A DNA stretch of 64,000 nt. Source: Burkholderiales bacterium (GTDB lineage Bacteria > Pseudomonadota > Gammaproteobacteria > Burkholderiales > SG8-39). The position numbers and the translations under genes are program-made. How positions within the stretch are numbered: position 1 is the stretch's first letter; each line of letters opens with the position of its first letter. Below are positions 19,598 through 29,487 of this stretch, in pieces. The notes beneath the pieces were generated by a model that was not told the origin of the DNA, made no database searches, and was given only the letters and a program-made list of their open reading frames with translations. The DNA lies in contig JAOSJV010000011.1 of assembly GCA_027493935.1 (NCBI GenBank), forward strand, positions 194,811 to 258,810, written 5' to 3'.

Positions 19598-22342
19598 TCA
19601 ATGCGCCTCGTCCCAGTTGCGACCGACGCCGACGTCCACCACGAGCGGCACGCGCAGGTCCGCGACGCCGCTCATCAGGCCGGGCAGCGCCTCCTTGACC
19701 CGCGCGAGCTCGGCCTCGGGCACCTCGAGCACCAGCTCGTCGTGCACCTGCATGACGAGGCGCGCGGCGAGCCGCTCGCGGTCGATCCAGCCCTGCACCG
19801 CGATCATCGAGAGCTTGATCAGGTCGGCCGCGGTGCCCTGCATCGGCGCGTTGATCGCCGCGCGCTCGGCGCCGGCGCGGCGCATCGGGCTGCCGCTGCG
19901 GATCTCGGGCAGCCAGAGCCGGCGGCCGAGCACGGTCTCGACGTAGCCCTGGTCGCGCGCCTGCGCGCGCGTGGCCTCCATGTAGCGCGCGACGCCGGGA
20001 TAGCGCGCGAAATAGCTGTCGATGTAGGCCTGCGCGGTCGCGCGCTCGAGCCCGAGCTGCTGCGCGAGCCCGAACGCGCTCATGCCGTAGATCAGGCCGA
20101 AGTTGATCACCTTCGCGTAGCGACGCTCCTCGGCAGTCACCTCGGTGGGATGGCGGCCGAAGATCTCGGCGGCGGTCGCGCGGTGGATGTCGGCGCCCTC
20201 GGCGAACGCGCGCAGCAGCGCCTCGTCGCCCGAGATGTGCGCCATGATGCGCAGCTCGACCTGCGAGTAGTCGGCCGAGACGATGCGCGCGCCGGGCGGC
20301 GCGACGAACGCCTCGCGGATGCGCCGGCCCTCGGCGGTGCGCACCGGGATGTTCTGCAGGTTCGGCTCGTTCGAGGCGAGGCGCCCGGTGACGGCGGTCG
20401 CCTGCCCGTAGTTCGTGTGCACGCGCCCGGTCCGCGGATTCACCATCCGCGGCAGCTTGTCGGTGTAGGTCGACTTGAGCTTGGCGAGCGCGCGGTACTC
20501 GAGCAGCGTCTTCGGCAGCGGGAAGTCGAGCGCGAGCTTCTCGAGCACCTCCTCGTCGGTGGACGGCGCGCCGCTCGCGGTCTTCTTCAGCACCGGCACC
20601 TTCTTCTCGCCGAACAGGATGTCGGCGATCTGCTTCGGCGAGTTCATGTTGAACGGCTGCCCGGCCTCGAGGTAAGCGCGCTCCTCGAGCAGCAGCATCT
20701 CGCGCTCGAGCTCCCGGCCGTGCGCCTCGAGCCGCGCGGCGTCGATCAGCACCCCGGTGCGCTCCATGCGGAACAGGATCTCGCGCACCGGCAGCTCGAT
20801 TTCCTCGTAGATCGCCTGCAGCTTCGGCTCGGCGGCCACGCGCGGGTAGAGCGCCTGGTGCAGGCGCAGGGTGATGTCCGCGTCCTCCGCGGCGTACTCG
20901 GTGGCGCGCGCGACGTCGACCTGCTCGAAGCCGATGCGGCCGGCGCCCTTGCCGGTGACCTCGTCGTAGGTGATCGTCGTCACGTCGAGGAAGCGGCGCG
21001 CGAGCGAGTCCATGTCGTGGCGCATGTGGCTCTCGAGCACGTAGTGCTCGAGCAGCGTGTCGTGCGCCACGCCGGCGAGCCGCACGCCGTGGTTGGCGAG
21101 CACGTGCTGGTCGTACTTGAGGTTCTGGCCGATCTTGCGGTGCGCCGGATCCTCCAGCCACGGGCGCAGCAGCGCCACCGCGCGCTCGGCGCCGAGCTGG
21201 GCGGGCGCGCCGGCGTAGCGGTGGTCGATCGCGACGTAGGCCGCGCGCCCCGGCGTCACGGCGAACGACACGCCGACGAGCGCGGCGGCGAACGGGTCGA
21301 GCGAGGTAGTCTCGGTGTCGAGCGCGACCGCGTCGGTGCGCTCGATCTCGGCGAGCCAGCGGCGCAGGTCGTCCTCGGTGAGGAGCAGCTCGTAGCAGCG
21401 CTCGACCGCGTCGGCGGCGGGCGCCGGCGGCGCGGCGGGCGCGCACGCCGCGTTGCCGCCCGCGCCGGCGCCGTCGTCTTCGCCCGCGCCGGCCTCTGCC
21501 TCGCGCATCCAGCTCCTGAAGCCGAAGCGACGGAAGAGCTCGGCGAGCTTCGCGCGGTCGCGCGGGCGCGGCGCGAGGTCGGCCACGCGCACCGGCAGCG
21601 GCACGTCGCACTTCACGCGCAGGATCTCGCGCCCCTGCGGCAGCCAGTCGCGTGCCTTGCGCAGGTTCTCGCCGACGACACCCGGAATCTCTTCGGCGTG
21701 CGCGATGATCGCGTCGAGCGAGCCGTACTTCTCGAGCCACTTCACCGCGGTCTTCGGACCGACCTTGGCCACACCAGGCACGTTGTCGACCGCATCGCCG
21801 ACCAGCGCCAGGTAGTCGAGGATCAGCGGCGGCAGCACTCCGAACTTCGCTGCCACGCCCGGCGGGTCGAGCCGCTCGTTGGTCATCGTGTTCACCAGCG
21901 TGACGCGCTCGTCGACGAGCTGCGCCAGATCCTTGTCGCCGGTGGAAACGATCGTGCCGACATCCTGCCGGGCGGCCTCGCGCGCGAGCGTGCCGATCAC
22001 GTCGTCGGCTTCCACGCCCGCGACCTCGATCAACGGCCAGCCGAGCGCGGCGATCGCCTCCTTGAGCGGCGCGATCTGCGCGCCGAGATCGTCGGGCATC
22101 GGCGGGCGGTTCGCCTTGTACTCGGGATAGAGCTCGTCGCGGAAGGTCTTGCCCTTCGCGTCGAACACGCACGCGAGGTAGTCGGCCTGGTAGTCGGCGG
22201 CGAGCCGGCGCAGCATGCTCAGCACGCCGTGGATGGCGCCGGTCGGCTCGCCTTGCGGGCTGCGCAGGTCGGGCAGCGCGTGAAAAGCCCGGTAGAGGTA
22301 CGACGAGCCGTCGACCAGTAGAAGCGTCTTGCCCACTCGCAA
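19598..22342 (-). CDS. polA: DNA polymerase I
   Basis: Repair and Okazaki-fragment processing polymerase, ~912 residues and uninterrupted. Domains in order: 5'-3' exonuclease (~1-290; GDAVDNVPGVAKVGPKTA), 3'-5' exonuclease (~320-510) with the acidic motif VALDTETTSLDPF intact, so proofreading is probably functional, and polymerase domain (DYSQVELRIMAHISGDEALL, RRYAKVINFGLIYGMSAFGL, VMQVHDELVLEV). The start is either TTG at 22342 or, more likely, the in-frame GTG at 22336 (MGKTLLLVDGSSYLYRAFHA). Divergent from the DUF2782 gene. Confidence 0.96.
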   Translation of the reverse strand: MRVGKTLLLVDGSSYLYRAFHALPDLRSPQGEPTGAIHGVLSMLRRLAADYQADYLACVFDAKGKTFRDELYPEYKANRPPMPDDLGAQIAPLKEAIAALGWPLIEVAGVEADDVIGTLAREAARQDVGTIVSTGDKDLAQLVDERVTLVNTMTNERLDPPGVAAKFGVLPPLILDYLALVGDAVDNVPGVAKVGPKTAVKWLEKYGSLDAIIAHAEEIPGVVGENLRKARDWLPQGREILRVKCDVPLPVRVADLAPRPRDRAKLAELFRRFGFRSWMREAEAGAGEDDGAGAGGNAACAPAAPPAPAADAVERCYELLLTEDDLRRWLAEIERTDAVALDTETTSLDPFAAALVGVSFAVTPGRAAYVAIDHRYAGAPAQLGAERAVALLRPWLEDPAHRKIGQNLKYDQHVLANHGVRLAGVAHDTLLEHYVLESHMRHDMDSLARRFLDVTTITYDEVTGKGAGRIGFEQVDVARATEYAAEDADITLRLHQALYPRVAAEPKLQAIYEEIELPVREILFRMERTGVLIDAARLEAHGRELEREMLLLEERAYLEAGQPFNMNSPKQIADILFGEKKVPVLKKTASGAPSTDEEVLEKLALDFPLPKTLLEYRALAKLKSTYTDKLPRMVNPRTGRVHTNYGQATAVTGRLASNEPNLQNIPVRTAEGRRIREAFVAPPGARIVSADYSQVELRIMAHISGDEALLRAFAEGADIHRATAAEIFGRHPTEVTAEERRYAKVINFGLIYGMSAFGLAQQLGLERATAQAYIDSYFARYPGVARYMEATRAQARDQGYVETVLGRRLWLPEIRSGSPMRRAGAERAAINAPMQGTAADLIKLSMIAVQGWIDRERLAARLVMQVHDELVLEVPEAELARVKEALPGLMSGVADLRVPLVVDVGVGRNWDEAH

Positions 22343-22575
22343 TGAGCGATGAGGATGCAGGATGGAACGATCGGGGCTCGGGGCGGCGCCGGATGAGGCG
22401 GCGGCCGGTGCGCGCGACGCCGCCGCCGGCAGCGTGGCGCCATTATGTCAGAGTTCGCCGCAGCGCCCGGCGGAAACAGGAACTTCGACGCGCCGCGCGC
22501 GCGGGTGCGCCGGGGGCGCAACCGCGATCTGCTACACTTGCAGCACGATCTGCGCGCGCCAGCCTTCCCCGCCCG
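22343..22575. other. Divergent intergenic region polA / DUF2782 gene
   Basis: 233 bp between two divergent starts. A CATAAT-like hexamer on the minus strand (near 22443-22448) and TACACT on the plus strand (near 22530-22540) are possible -10 boxes for polA and the DUF2782 gene; neither has a clear -35. No repeat or small gene seen. Confidence 0.3.
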
Positions 22576-22930
22576 ATGACCCGCTTGCCGCTCTCGCTCC
22601 TCAGCGGAGCCGCTCTTGCGCTCGCCGCGACGCTTGCGCTGCCGGCGGCGGCGCAGCAGCCGCCGCCGAAGCTCGAGCCGCTGCCCGAGCCGCCGCCGCA
22701 GGTGGGCCTCGATCCGGCGCCGCCCGGGCCCGGAGTGACGATCACGCCGGGAACCGGCGGCGAGCGGGTCGAGGAGTTCACGATCGACGGGCGCAAGTAC
22801 ATCCGCGTCATCCAGCCGAACGGCTTCGAGTACTACCTCGTGGAGGATCTGCCCGGATTCGGCCCCGCTGGCACGAATCCGCACGACAGCCGGGTCCGCG
22901 TGCCGCAGTGGGTGATCATGCAGTTTTTGA
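22576..22930 (+). CDS. DUF2782 exported protein (frame break at stop)
   Basis: Small periplasmic protein, about 117 residues, with signal peptide (MTRLPLSLLSGAALALAATL then AAAQQ) and the family core EEFTIDGRKYIRVIQPNGFEY-YLVED. The natural end is VPQWVIMQF followed by TGA; a run of five T at 22924-22928 has one T too many, so the stop is missed and the frame runs into thrB. DUF2782 genes commonly lie between polA and thrB in betaproteobacteria. Function unknown. Confidence 0.75.
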
Positions 22931-22993
22931 GCCGCGCCGCGCCGGCGGTGTGCGCACCGGCCCCGCCGCGGCGGGTGGGCGCGCTCGACGAGC

Positions 22994-23944
22994 ATGTCGG
23001 TCTACACCAAGGTCAACGCCGCCGAGCTCGCCGCCTGGCTCGCTGAGCTTCCGGTCGGCGCGCTCGTCGCGTTCAAGGGCATCGCGGCTGGCATCGAGAA
23101 CACCAACTACTTCGTCACGACCGCGCGCGGCGAGTTCGTCCTCACGATCTTCGAGCGGCTCGCGGGCGACGCGCTCGCATTCTGCCTCGGACTGATGGCG
23201 CACCTGGCACGGCACGGCATCGCATGCCCGTCACCGGTCGCCGACGCCGGCGGCCGCATCCTGCGCACGCTCAAGGACAAGCCCGCCGCGCTCGTCACGC
23301 GGCTGCCCGGCGCCGCGCTCGCCGATCCGCAGCCGATGCACTGCGCGGCGGTCGGGCGGATGCTCGCCGCGATGCACGCGGCCGGCGCGAGCTATCCGGG
23401 CAGCCTGCCGAATCCGCGCGGGCCGCAGTGGTGGCGCAAGACCGCGCGCGAGATCGTGCCGTTTCTCGACGCTTCGCGCGCCCGGCTCCTCGCAGAGGAG
23501 CTCCGGTTCCAGTCACTCTACCGGCTGCAGGACCTGCCGCGCGGGCCGATCCACGCCGACCTCTTCCGCGACAACGTGCTCTTCGCGGGCGACGCGATCG
23601 GCGGCGTGATCGACTTCTACTTCGCCGGCGTGGACGCGTGGCTCTTCGACGTGGCCGTGTGCGTGAACGACTGGTGCATCTTCGCCGACGGGCGGCTCGA
23701 CGCACCGCGCGCCGCCGCGCTGCTCGAGGCCTACCATGCGTCGCGCCCGTTCACCGCGCTCGAGCGCGGCGCCTGGCCGGTGATGCTGCGCGCCGCGGCG
23801 CTGCGCTTCTGGATCTCGCGGCTCTACGACTTCCACCTGCCGCGGCCGGGCGAGCTCGTGCACGCGCACGACCCGGAGCACTTCCGGCGCATCCTCGCGC
23901 TGCGCGTCGCCGTGGCCGACGCGGCGCCCTGGGTATCCGCATGA
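22994..23944 (+). CDS. thrB: Homoserine kinase, APH-fold type
   Basis: ATP-dependent phosphorylation of homoserine in threonine synthesis. 316 residues of the aminoglycoside-phosphotransferase-like ThrB found in betaproteobacteria rather than the GHMP type. MSVYTKVNAAELAAWL start, GIAAGIENTNYFV nucleotide loop, catalytic HADLFRDNVLF and metal-binding VIDFYFAGVD are intact. The stop overlaps the start of the next gene (ATGA at 23941). Confidence 0.94.
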   Translation: MSVYTKVNAAELAAWLAELPVGALVAFKGIAAGIENTNYFVTTARGEFVLTIFERLAGDALAFCLGLMAHLARHGIACPSPVADAGGRILRTLKDKPAALVTRLPGAALADPQPMHCAAVGRMLAAMHAAGASYPGSLPNPRGPQWWRKTAREIVPFLDASRARLLAEELRFQSLYRLQDLPRGPIHADLFRDNVLFAGDAIGGVIDFYFAGVDAWLFDVAVCVNDWCIFADGRLDAPRAAALLEAYHASRPFTALERGAWPVMLRAAALRFWISRLYDFHLPRPGELVHAHDPEHFRRILALRVAVADAAPWVSA

Positions 23945-24752
23945 TCGTCGTGCCGAGCCACCACGGCTGGCGCTGGCTCGCGCGCGGCTGGATGCTCTTC
24001 ACCGCGAGCCCGTTCATGTGGCTCACGATGATCTTCGCGTACTGGCTGCTGGTCGGCTTCATCGGACTGGTGCCGGTGGTCGGCGCCGCGGCGGCGGTCG
24101 TGCTGATCCCGGTGTTCAGCGTGAGCTTCATGGCGATGTGCCGCGCGCTCGAGCGGCGCCGACCGCTCGACCCCGGGCTGCTCTTCGCCGGCTTTCGCGC
24201 GAACCTGCCGGCGCTGCTCACGCTGGGCGGGGTTTACCTCGTCGCGAGCGCCGCGATCCTCTTCGCGAGCACGCTCGCCGACGACGGCCATCTGATGCGC
24301 TGGATGGTCGCCGGCACGCCTGTGCCGCCGGAAGCGTTTGCCACGGGCTCGGTGCTGAACGCCGCGCTGCTTGCGCTCGCGCTCTACCTGCCGGTGCTCG
24401 CCGCGTTCTGGTTCGCGCCAGTGCTCGCCGCCTGGGACGCGATGCCCCGGCGAAGGCGCTCTTCTACAGCTTCTTCGCGGTGCTCGCGAACTGGCGCGCC
24501 TTCCTGGTGTACGGCATGGTCGTCCTCGCGGCCGGCACGATCGTCCCGGGCGTCGCAGTCGCGTTCGTGGGTGCGGCGCTGCACGCCTCGCCCGAAGTGC
24601 GCACGGTGGTGCCGGCGTTCGTGCTGATGTTCTTTATCGGGCTCATGCCGACGCTCTTCGCGAGCTTCTACGCGAGCTACCGCGACGTGTTTCCGGCCGA
24701 ACAGCCGGGCAGCGCGCCGGCCGCGCAGGAGACGCCTGGCGGCGGCTCCTAG
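23941..24752 (+). CDS. BPSS1780-family membrane protein (one frame break)
   Basis: Polytopic inner-membrane protein of about 270 residues with an N-terminal GWRWLARGWMLFTASPFMWL and six hydrophobic segments. One C is missing in the C4 run at 24445-24448; after restoring it the frame continues PPAKALFYSFFAVLANWRAF and ends QETPGGGS. The family is widespread next to thrB in betaproteobacteria and its function is unknown. Coupled to thrB by a 4-bp overlap. Confidence 0.8.
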
Positions 24753-25004
24753 CCGCCGCGATCGAATGTCCGCCGGCCCCGCCTCCGGGCGGGAGCTTCA
24801 CGGCTCGGCATGCCCCGTGCGGGCACGCAACGGTTGCTCCTCTGGCAGCGGACGCAGGTCAGGCACGATCTTCAGCTTTGCCGGGAGTTCGTCGGCGGAC
24901 CTGAGTCTCGCGCTCGTGGATTCGCAGGTCCGCTCAGGTTTGTTGCGGCGCGCCATGGCGGTAGAATCCGCGTTCCGGGCGCGCCGCATCGCGCCCGCCC
25001 CCGC
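24753..25004 (+). other. Gap upstream of DUF3683 oxidoreductase
   Basis: No certain gene. The minus strand carries an intact 52-codon frame from the ATG at about 24955 to a stop near 24798 (begins [20 protein letters not shown]); it has no recognisable family and could be chance. The plus strand holds the promoter listed separately. Confidence 0.35.
24940..24967 (+). promoter_or_regulatory. Candidate promoter of the DUF3683 oxidoreductase
   Basis: TTGTTG (24940-24945) and TAGAAT (24962-24967) separated by 16 bp, 38 bp before the ATG. This is one of the better sigma70-like pairs in the window. Confidence 0.5.
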
Positions 25005-28000
25005 ATGGAACCCGGCCCCACCCCCGACATCGCCGCCACGCTCGCCGCCGGGCGGCTGCGCGAGATTCCGTACAACTACACCTCCTTCTCCGACCGCGAG
25101 GTCGTGATCCGGCTGCTCGGCGAGGCGGCGTGGCAGGCGCTGCTCGGCCTGCGCGCCGAGCGGCGCACGCAGGGCGCTCGGCGCGCATGCTGTACGAGGT
25201 GCTCGGCGACGTGTGGGTGGTGTCGCGCAATCCGTACCTGCAGGACGACCTGCTCGAGAATCCGAAGCGGCGCGCGGCGCTCGTCGCCTCGCTCCGGCAC
25301 CGCCTCGCGGAGATCGACAAGCGCCGACTGCAGTACCGGGAGGAAGAGCGCAGCGGCGGCGCCGATGCCGACGGCGGGCGCGCCGACGCCGCGACGAGCG
25401 CGTGCGCTTCCTGATCGAGCGGGCGCACGCGGCGGTCGAGGCGTTCCAGCGCGAGTTCGAGGACGCGATCGCGCTCCGGCGACGCGCCGCACGCCGGCTC
25501 GCCCGCATCACCCGACGCGACAACGTGCAGTTCGACGGCATGGCGCGCGTCTCGCACGTCACCGACGCGACCGACTGGCGCGTCGAATACCCCTTCGTGG
25601 TGCTGCATCCCGACAGCGAGGCGGAGGTCGCGCGCATGGTGCGCGAGTGCATCGACCTCGGCCTGACGATCATTCCGCGCGGCGGCGGCACCGGCTACAG
25701 CGGCGGCGCGGTGCCGCTCTCGCGCCTCTCGGCGGTGATCAACACCGAGAAGCTCGACGCGCTCGGGCCGGTGGAGATGACGGCGCTGCCGGGGGTCGCA
25801 CAACCGGTGCCGACGATCCGCTGTGGTGCCGGCGTCGTCACGCGCCGCGTGATCGAAGCGGCCGAGGCGGCGGGGTTCGTCTTCGCCGTGGACCCGACCT
25901 CGGCCGACGCTTCGTGCATCGGCGGCAACATCGCGATGAACGCGGGCGGGAAGAAGGCGGTGCTGTGGGGCACGGCGCTCGACAACCTGGCGTCATGGCG
26001 CATGGTCGACCCGAACGGCGACTTCGTGGAAGTCACGCGGCTCGACCACAATCTCGGCAAGATCCACGAGGCCCCGGTCGCGCGCTTCTCGATCCAGCGC
26101 TTCCGGCAAGGACGGCAAGACGACCCACGGCGCGCCGGAGACGCTCGCGCTCCCCGGTGCCGCGTGCAGGAAGTCCGGTCTCGGCAAGGACGTCACCGAC
26201 AAATTCCTCGCCGGCTTGCCCGGGGTGCAGAAGGAGGGCTGCGACGGGCTGATCACCAGCGCGCGCTTCATCCTGCACCGCCTGCCGAAGGGAATCCGCA
26301 CTTTCTGCCTGGAGTTCTTCGGCCAGGTGCACGACGCGGTGCCCTCGATCGTCGAGATCAAGGCGCGCCTCGACGCGCCCGCGCGCGCGGGCGAGGGCCG
26401 GCGCCGGTCATGCTCGCGGGGCTCGAGCACCTCGACGAGCGCTACGTCAAGGCGGTCGGCTACGCCACCAAGGCGCGCCGCGGCGGGCGACCGAAGATGG
26501 TGCTGATCGGCGACATCGTCGGCGACGACGAGAACGCGGTGGCGCGCGCGGCCTCCGAGGTGGTGCGCATCGCCAACGCGCGCGGCGGCGAGGGCTTCGT
26601 CGCGGTCTCGTCCGAGGCGCGCCGCGCCTTCTGGCTCGACCGTGCGCGCACCGCGGCGATCGCCAAAGCACACCAACGCGTTCAAGATCAACGAGGACGT
26701 CGTCATCCCGCTCGAGCGGCTCGGCGACTACTCCGACGGCATCGAGCGCATCAATATCGAGCTCTCGATCGCGAACAAGCTCGCGCTGCTCGACGCGCTC
26801 GAGGCGTTCCTCGCCGGCGATCTGCCGCTCGCACAGCACGGCGAGACGCTGCCGCCGGCGCAGGTGCTCGGCGAGCGTCCGGAGCGCGCGCGCGCGCTGG
26901 TCGGCGCCGCGCGCGCGCGCTGGCGCTATCTGCTCGATCACCTCGACGTGCAGGCTGCGGCGGCCGATGCGCGCTTCGTGCCGCCGCTCGCGGCGGCTTC
27001 GCACCCGGGCCGCACCGTGCTCCACCTGCTGCAGGACCACACGCTGCGCGTCTCGTGGAAGGGAGGAGGTGCGCGCGGGTCTCGCCGACATCTTCGAGGG
27101 CGCGGTGTTCCGGCGCATCGTCGAGGGTATGGACGGCGTGCACCGCCGCGTGCTCAAGAGCCGGGTGTTCGTGGCCCTGCACATGCACGCCGGCGACGGC
27201 AACGTGCACACCAACATCCCGGTCAACTCCGACGACTACCGGATGCTCGCCGAGGCGAACGCGGCCGTGGCGCGCGTCATGCGGCTTGCCGCCGCGCTCG
27301 GCGGCGTGATCTCGGGCGAGCACGGCATCGGCATCACCAAGCTCGAGTACCTCGAGCCGGAGAAGCTCGCCGCCTTCGCGCGCTACAAGGCGCGCGTCGA
27401 CCCGGAGGGGCGTTTCAACCGCGGCAAGCTCCTCGCCGGCGCGGATCTTCGCAACGCCTACACCCCCTCGTTCAGCCTGATTGGCCACGAGAGCCTGATC
27501 CTCGAGAAGTCCGAGATCGGGCGGATCTCGGACTCGATCAAGGACTGCCTGCGCTGCGGCAAGTGCAAACCGGTGTGCGCGACGCACGTGCCGCGGGCAA
27601 ACCTGCTCTACTCGCCGAGGAACAAGGTGCTGGCAGCCTCGCTGCTGACCGAGGCGTTCCTGTACGAGGAGCAGACCCGCCGCGGCGTGAGCCTGCGCCA
27701 CTTCGACGAGTTCGGCGACGTCGCCGACCACTGCACGGTCTGCCACAAGTGCGCGAGCCCGTGCCCGGTCGACATCGACTTCGGCGACGTCTCGATCGCG
27801 ATGAGGAACCTCCTGCGCAAGCAGGGAAAGAAGCGGTTCAGCCCCGGCGCCGCAGCCGCGATGGCGTTCCTCACGGCGACCGACGCACGCACCGTGAAGC
27901 TCACGCGCAAGCTCATGATCGACTGGGGCTTCCGCGGCCAGCGCCTTGCGCACCGGCTCGCGTTCTGGCTCGGGCTCGCGCAGGCGCAGACCCGCAGCCC

Positions 28001-28949
28001 GCCCGCCACGGTCGGCCGGCCCGACCTAAAGGCGCAAGCGATCCACTTCGTGAACAAGCCGATGCCGGGCGGCCTGCCGAAGCGCGCCGCGCGCGCGCTC
28101 CTCGACATCGAGGATCCGCGCACGATCCCGATCATCCGCGACCCGCGCAAGGCGGCCGAGGATGCCGAAGCGGTGTTCTACTTCCCCGGCTGCGGCTCCG
28201 AGCGGCTCTTCAGCCAGGTCGGGCTCGCCACGCAGGCGATGCTCTTCCACGTCGGCGTGCAGTGCGTGCTGCCGCCCGGCTACCTCTGCTGCGGCTACCC
28301 GCAGACCGCCGCCGGCAACGAAGACAAGGGGGCGCGCATCGTCACCGACAACCGGGTGCTGTTCCACCGCGTCGCGAACACGCTCAACTATCTCGACATC
28401 AGGACCGTGATCGTATCGTGCGGCACATGCATGGATCAGCTCGAGGGCTACGAGTTCGATAAGATCTTTCCCGGCTGCCGGCTGCTCGACATCCACGAGT
28501 ACCTGCTCGAGAAGGGCGTGCGCGCTGACGGCGTGCGGGGCGTGCGCTACATGTACCACGACCCGTGCCACAGTCCGATCAAGACGCGCGCCCCGCTCGA
28601 GGTGGTGAGCGGGCTGCTCGGCGCCGACGCCGCGCAGAACGGGCGCTGCTGCGGCGAGTCGGGCACGCTCGCGGTTGCGCGGCCCGACATCTCGACGCAG
28701 GTGCGCTTCCGCAAGGAGGCGGAGATGCGCGAGGGCGCGCACGCGCTTCGGGCGCAGGGCGCGAATGAGGTCAAGGTCCTCACCTCGTGCCCGTCCTGCC
28801 TGCAGGGGCTCGCGCGCTACCGCGACGATGCGCTCGTCGAGGCCGACTACGTCGTGGTCGAGCTCGCGCGCCACGTGCTCGGCGAGAACTGGATGGCCGA
28901 CTACGTCGCAAGAGCGAATGCAGGCGGAATCGAGCGCGTGCTGCTGTGA
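25005..28949 (+). CDS. DUF3683 FAD-linked oxidoreductase with iron-sulfur and CCG domains (six frame breaks)
   Basis: Giant single-chain relative of the glycolate/D-lactate oxidase type systems, expected ~1310 residues. Order: DUF3683 N-terminus ([20 protein letters not shown]), FAD-binding type 4 domain ([38 protein letters not shown]), FAD-linked oxidase C-domain ([31 protein letters not shown]), two 4Fe-4S motifs ([28 protein letters not shown]) and two CCG domains ([28 protein letters not shown]). Frame changes near 25175, 25393, 26107, 26396, 26667 and 27060 disrupt an otherwise continuous homologous chain. The natural substrate is unknown, probably a 2-hydroxy acid. Confidence 0.88.
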
Positions 28950-29368
28950 CGGCGACCCCCGACTGCGAGCTCTGCGCCTCCACCGGCGGCGCCGTGCTGT
29001 GGCACGACGACTTCTGCCGCGTGATCGCGGTCGACGAACCCGACTATCCCGGGTTCTGCCGCGTCGTGCTGGCGCGCCACGTACGCGAGATGACCGACCT
29101 CGCGCCGGCCGAACGCGAGCGCCTGATGCGGGTGGTGTTCGCGGTGGAGGCGGCGCTGCGCGCGCTGCTCGCCCCGGACAAGGTGAACCTCGCCTCGCTC
29201 GGCAACGCCGTACCGCACCTGCACTGGCACGTGATCCCGCGCTTCCGGGACGACCGGCACTTCCCCTCCCCGGTCTGGGCGGCTCCGGCCCGCGCCCGAG
29301 CGCCGGCACGGCGCCTCGATCGGGCCGCGCTCGCCGCGCACTTGTCCGGGCGGCTCAGACAGGTCTGA
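28946..29368 (+). CDS. HIT-family hydrolase/transferase
   Basis: About 140 residues with the histidine triad HLHWHVIPR at the expected place and the family's N-terminal CELCASTGGAVLWHDDFCRV; a diadenosine/nucleotide phosphoramidate hydrolase is likely. The GTG start at 28946 overlaps the stop of the DUF3683 gene, suggesting one transcript. The C-terminal tail is Ala/Arg-rich. Confidence 0.85.
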   Translation: MTATPDCELCASTGGAVLWHDDFCRVIAVDEPDYPGFCRVVLARHVREMTDLAPAERERLMRVVFAVEAALRALLAPDKVNLASLGNAVPHLHWHVIPRFRDDRHFPSPVWAAPARARAPARRLDRAALAAHLSGRLRQV

Positions 29369-29487
29369 GCCCGACCGGCGACCGAATGCGGCGCAGTTCC
29401 GATCCGCCCGGGGCGGTGGCGATTTATACTCCGCCGTCATAATTGGCGTGGCGCCCCGCAGGCGGGGGGCGCCGCACGGGGATCCCC
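29369..29487 (+). other. Gap with AT-rich promoter-like patch
   Basis: Contains TTTATACT (29423-29430) and CATAATTGG (about 29438-29446), both AT-rich -10-like patches ahead of the next gene; no confident -35. Confidence 0.3.

Noticed and set aside
19601-22321. A 906-codon open frame on the plus strand opposite polA
   Set aside because: polA is intact with all motifs; the antisense frame is a by-product of very high third-position GC and encodes a low-information Arg/His/Val/Glu-rich sequence.
24798-24955. A 52-codon minus-strand gene in the gap before the DUF3683 gene
   Set aside because: Intact start and stop but no ribosome-binding site, family or conserved pattern that I can recognise; chance is likely at this GC content.
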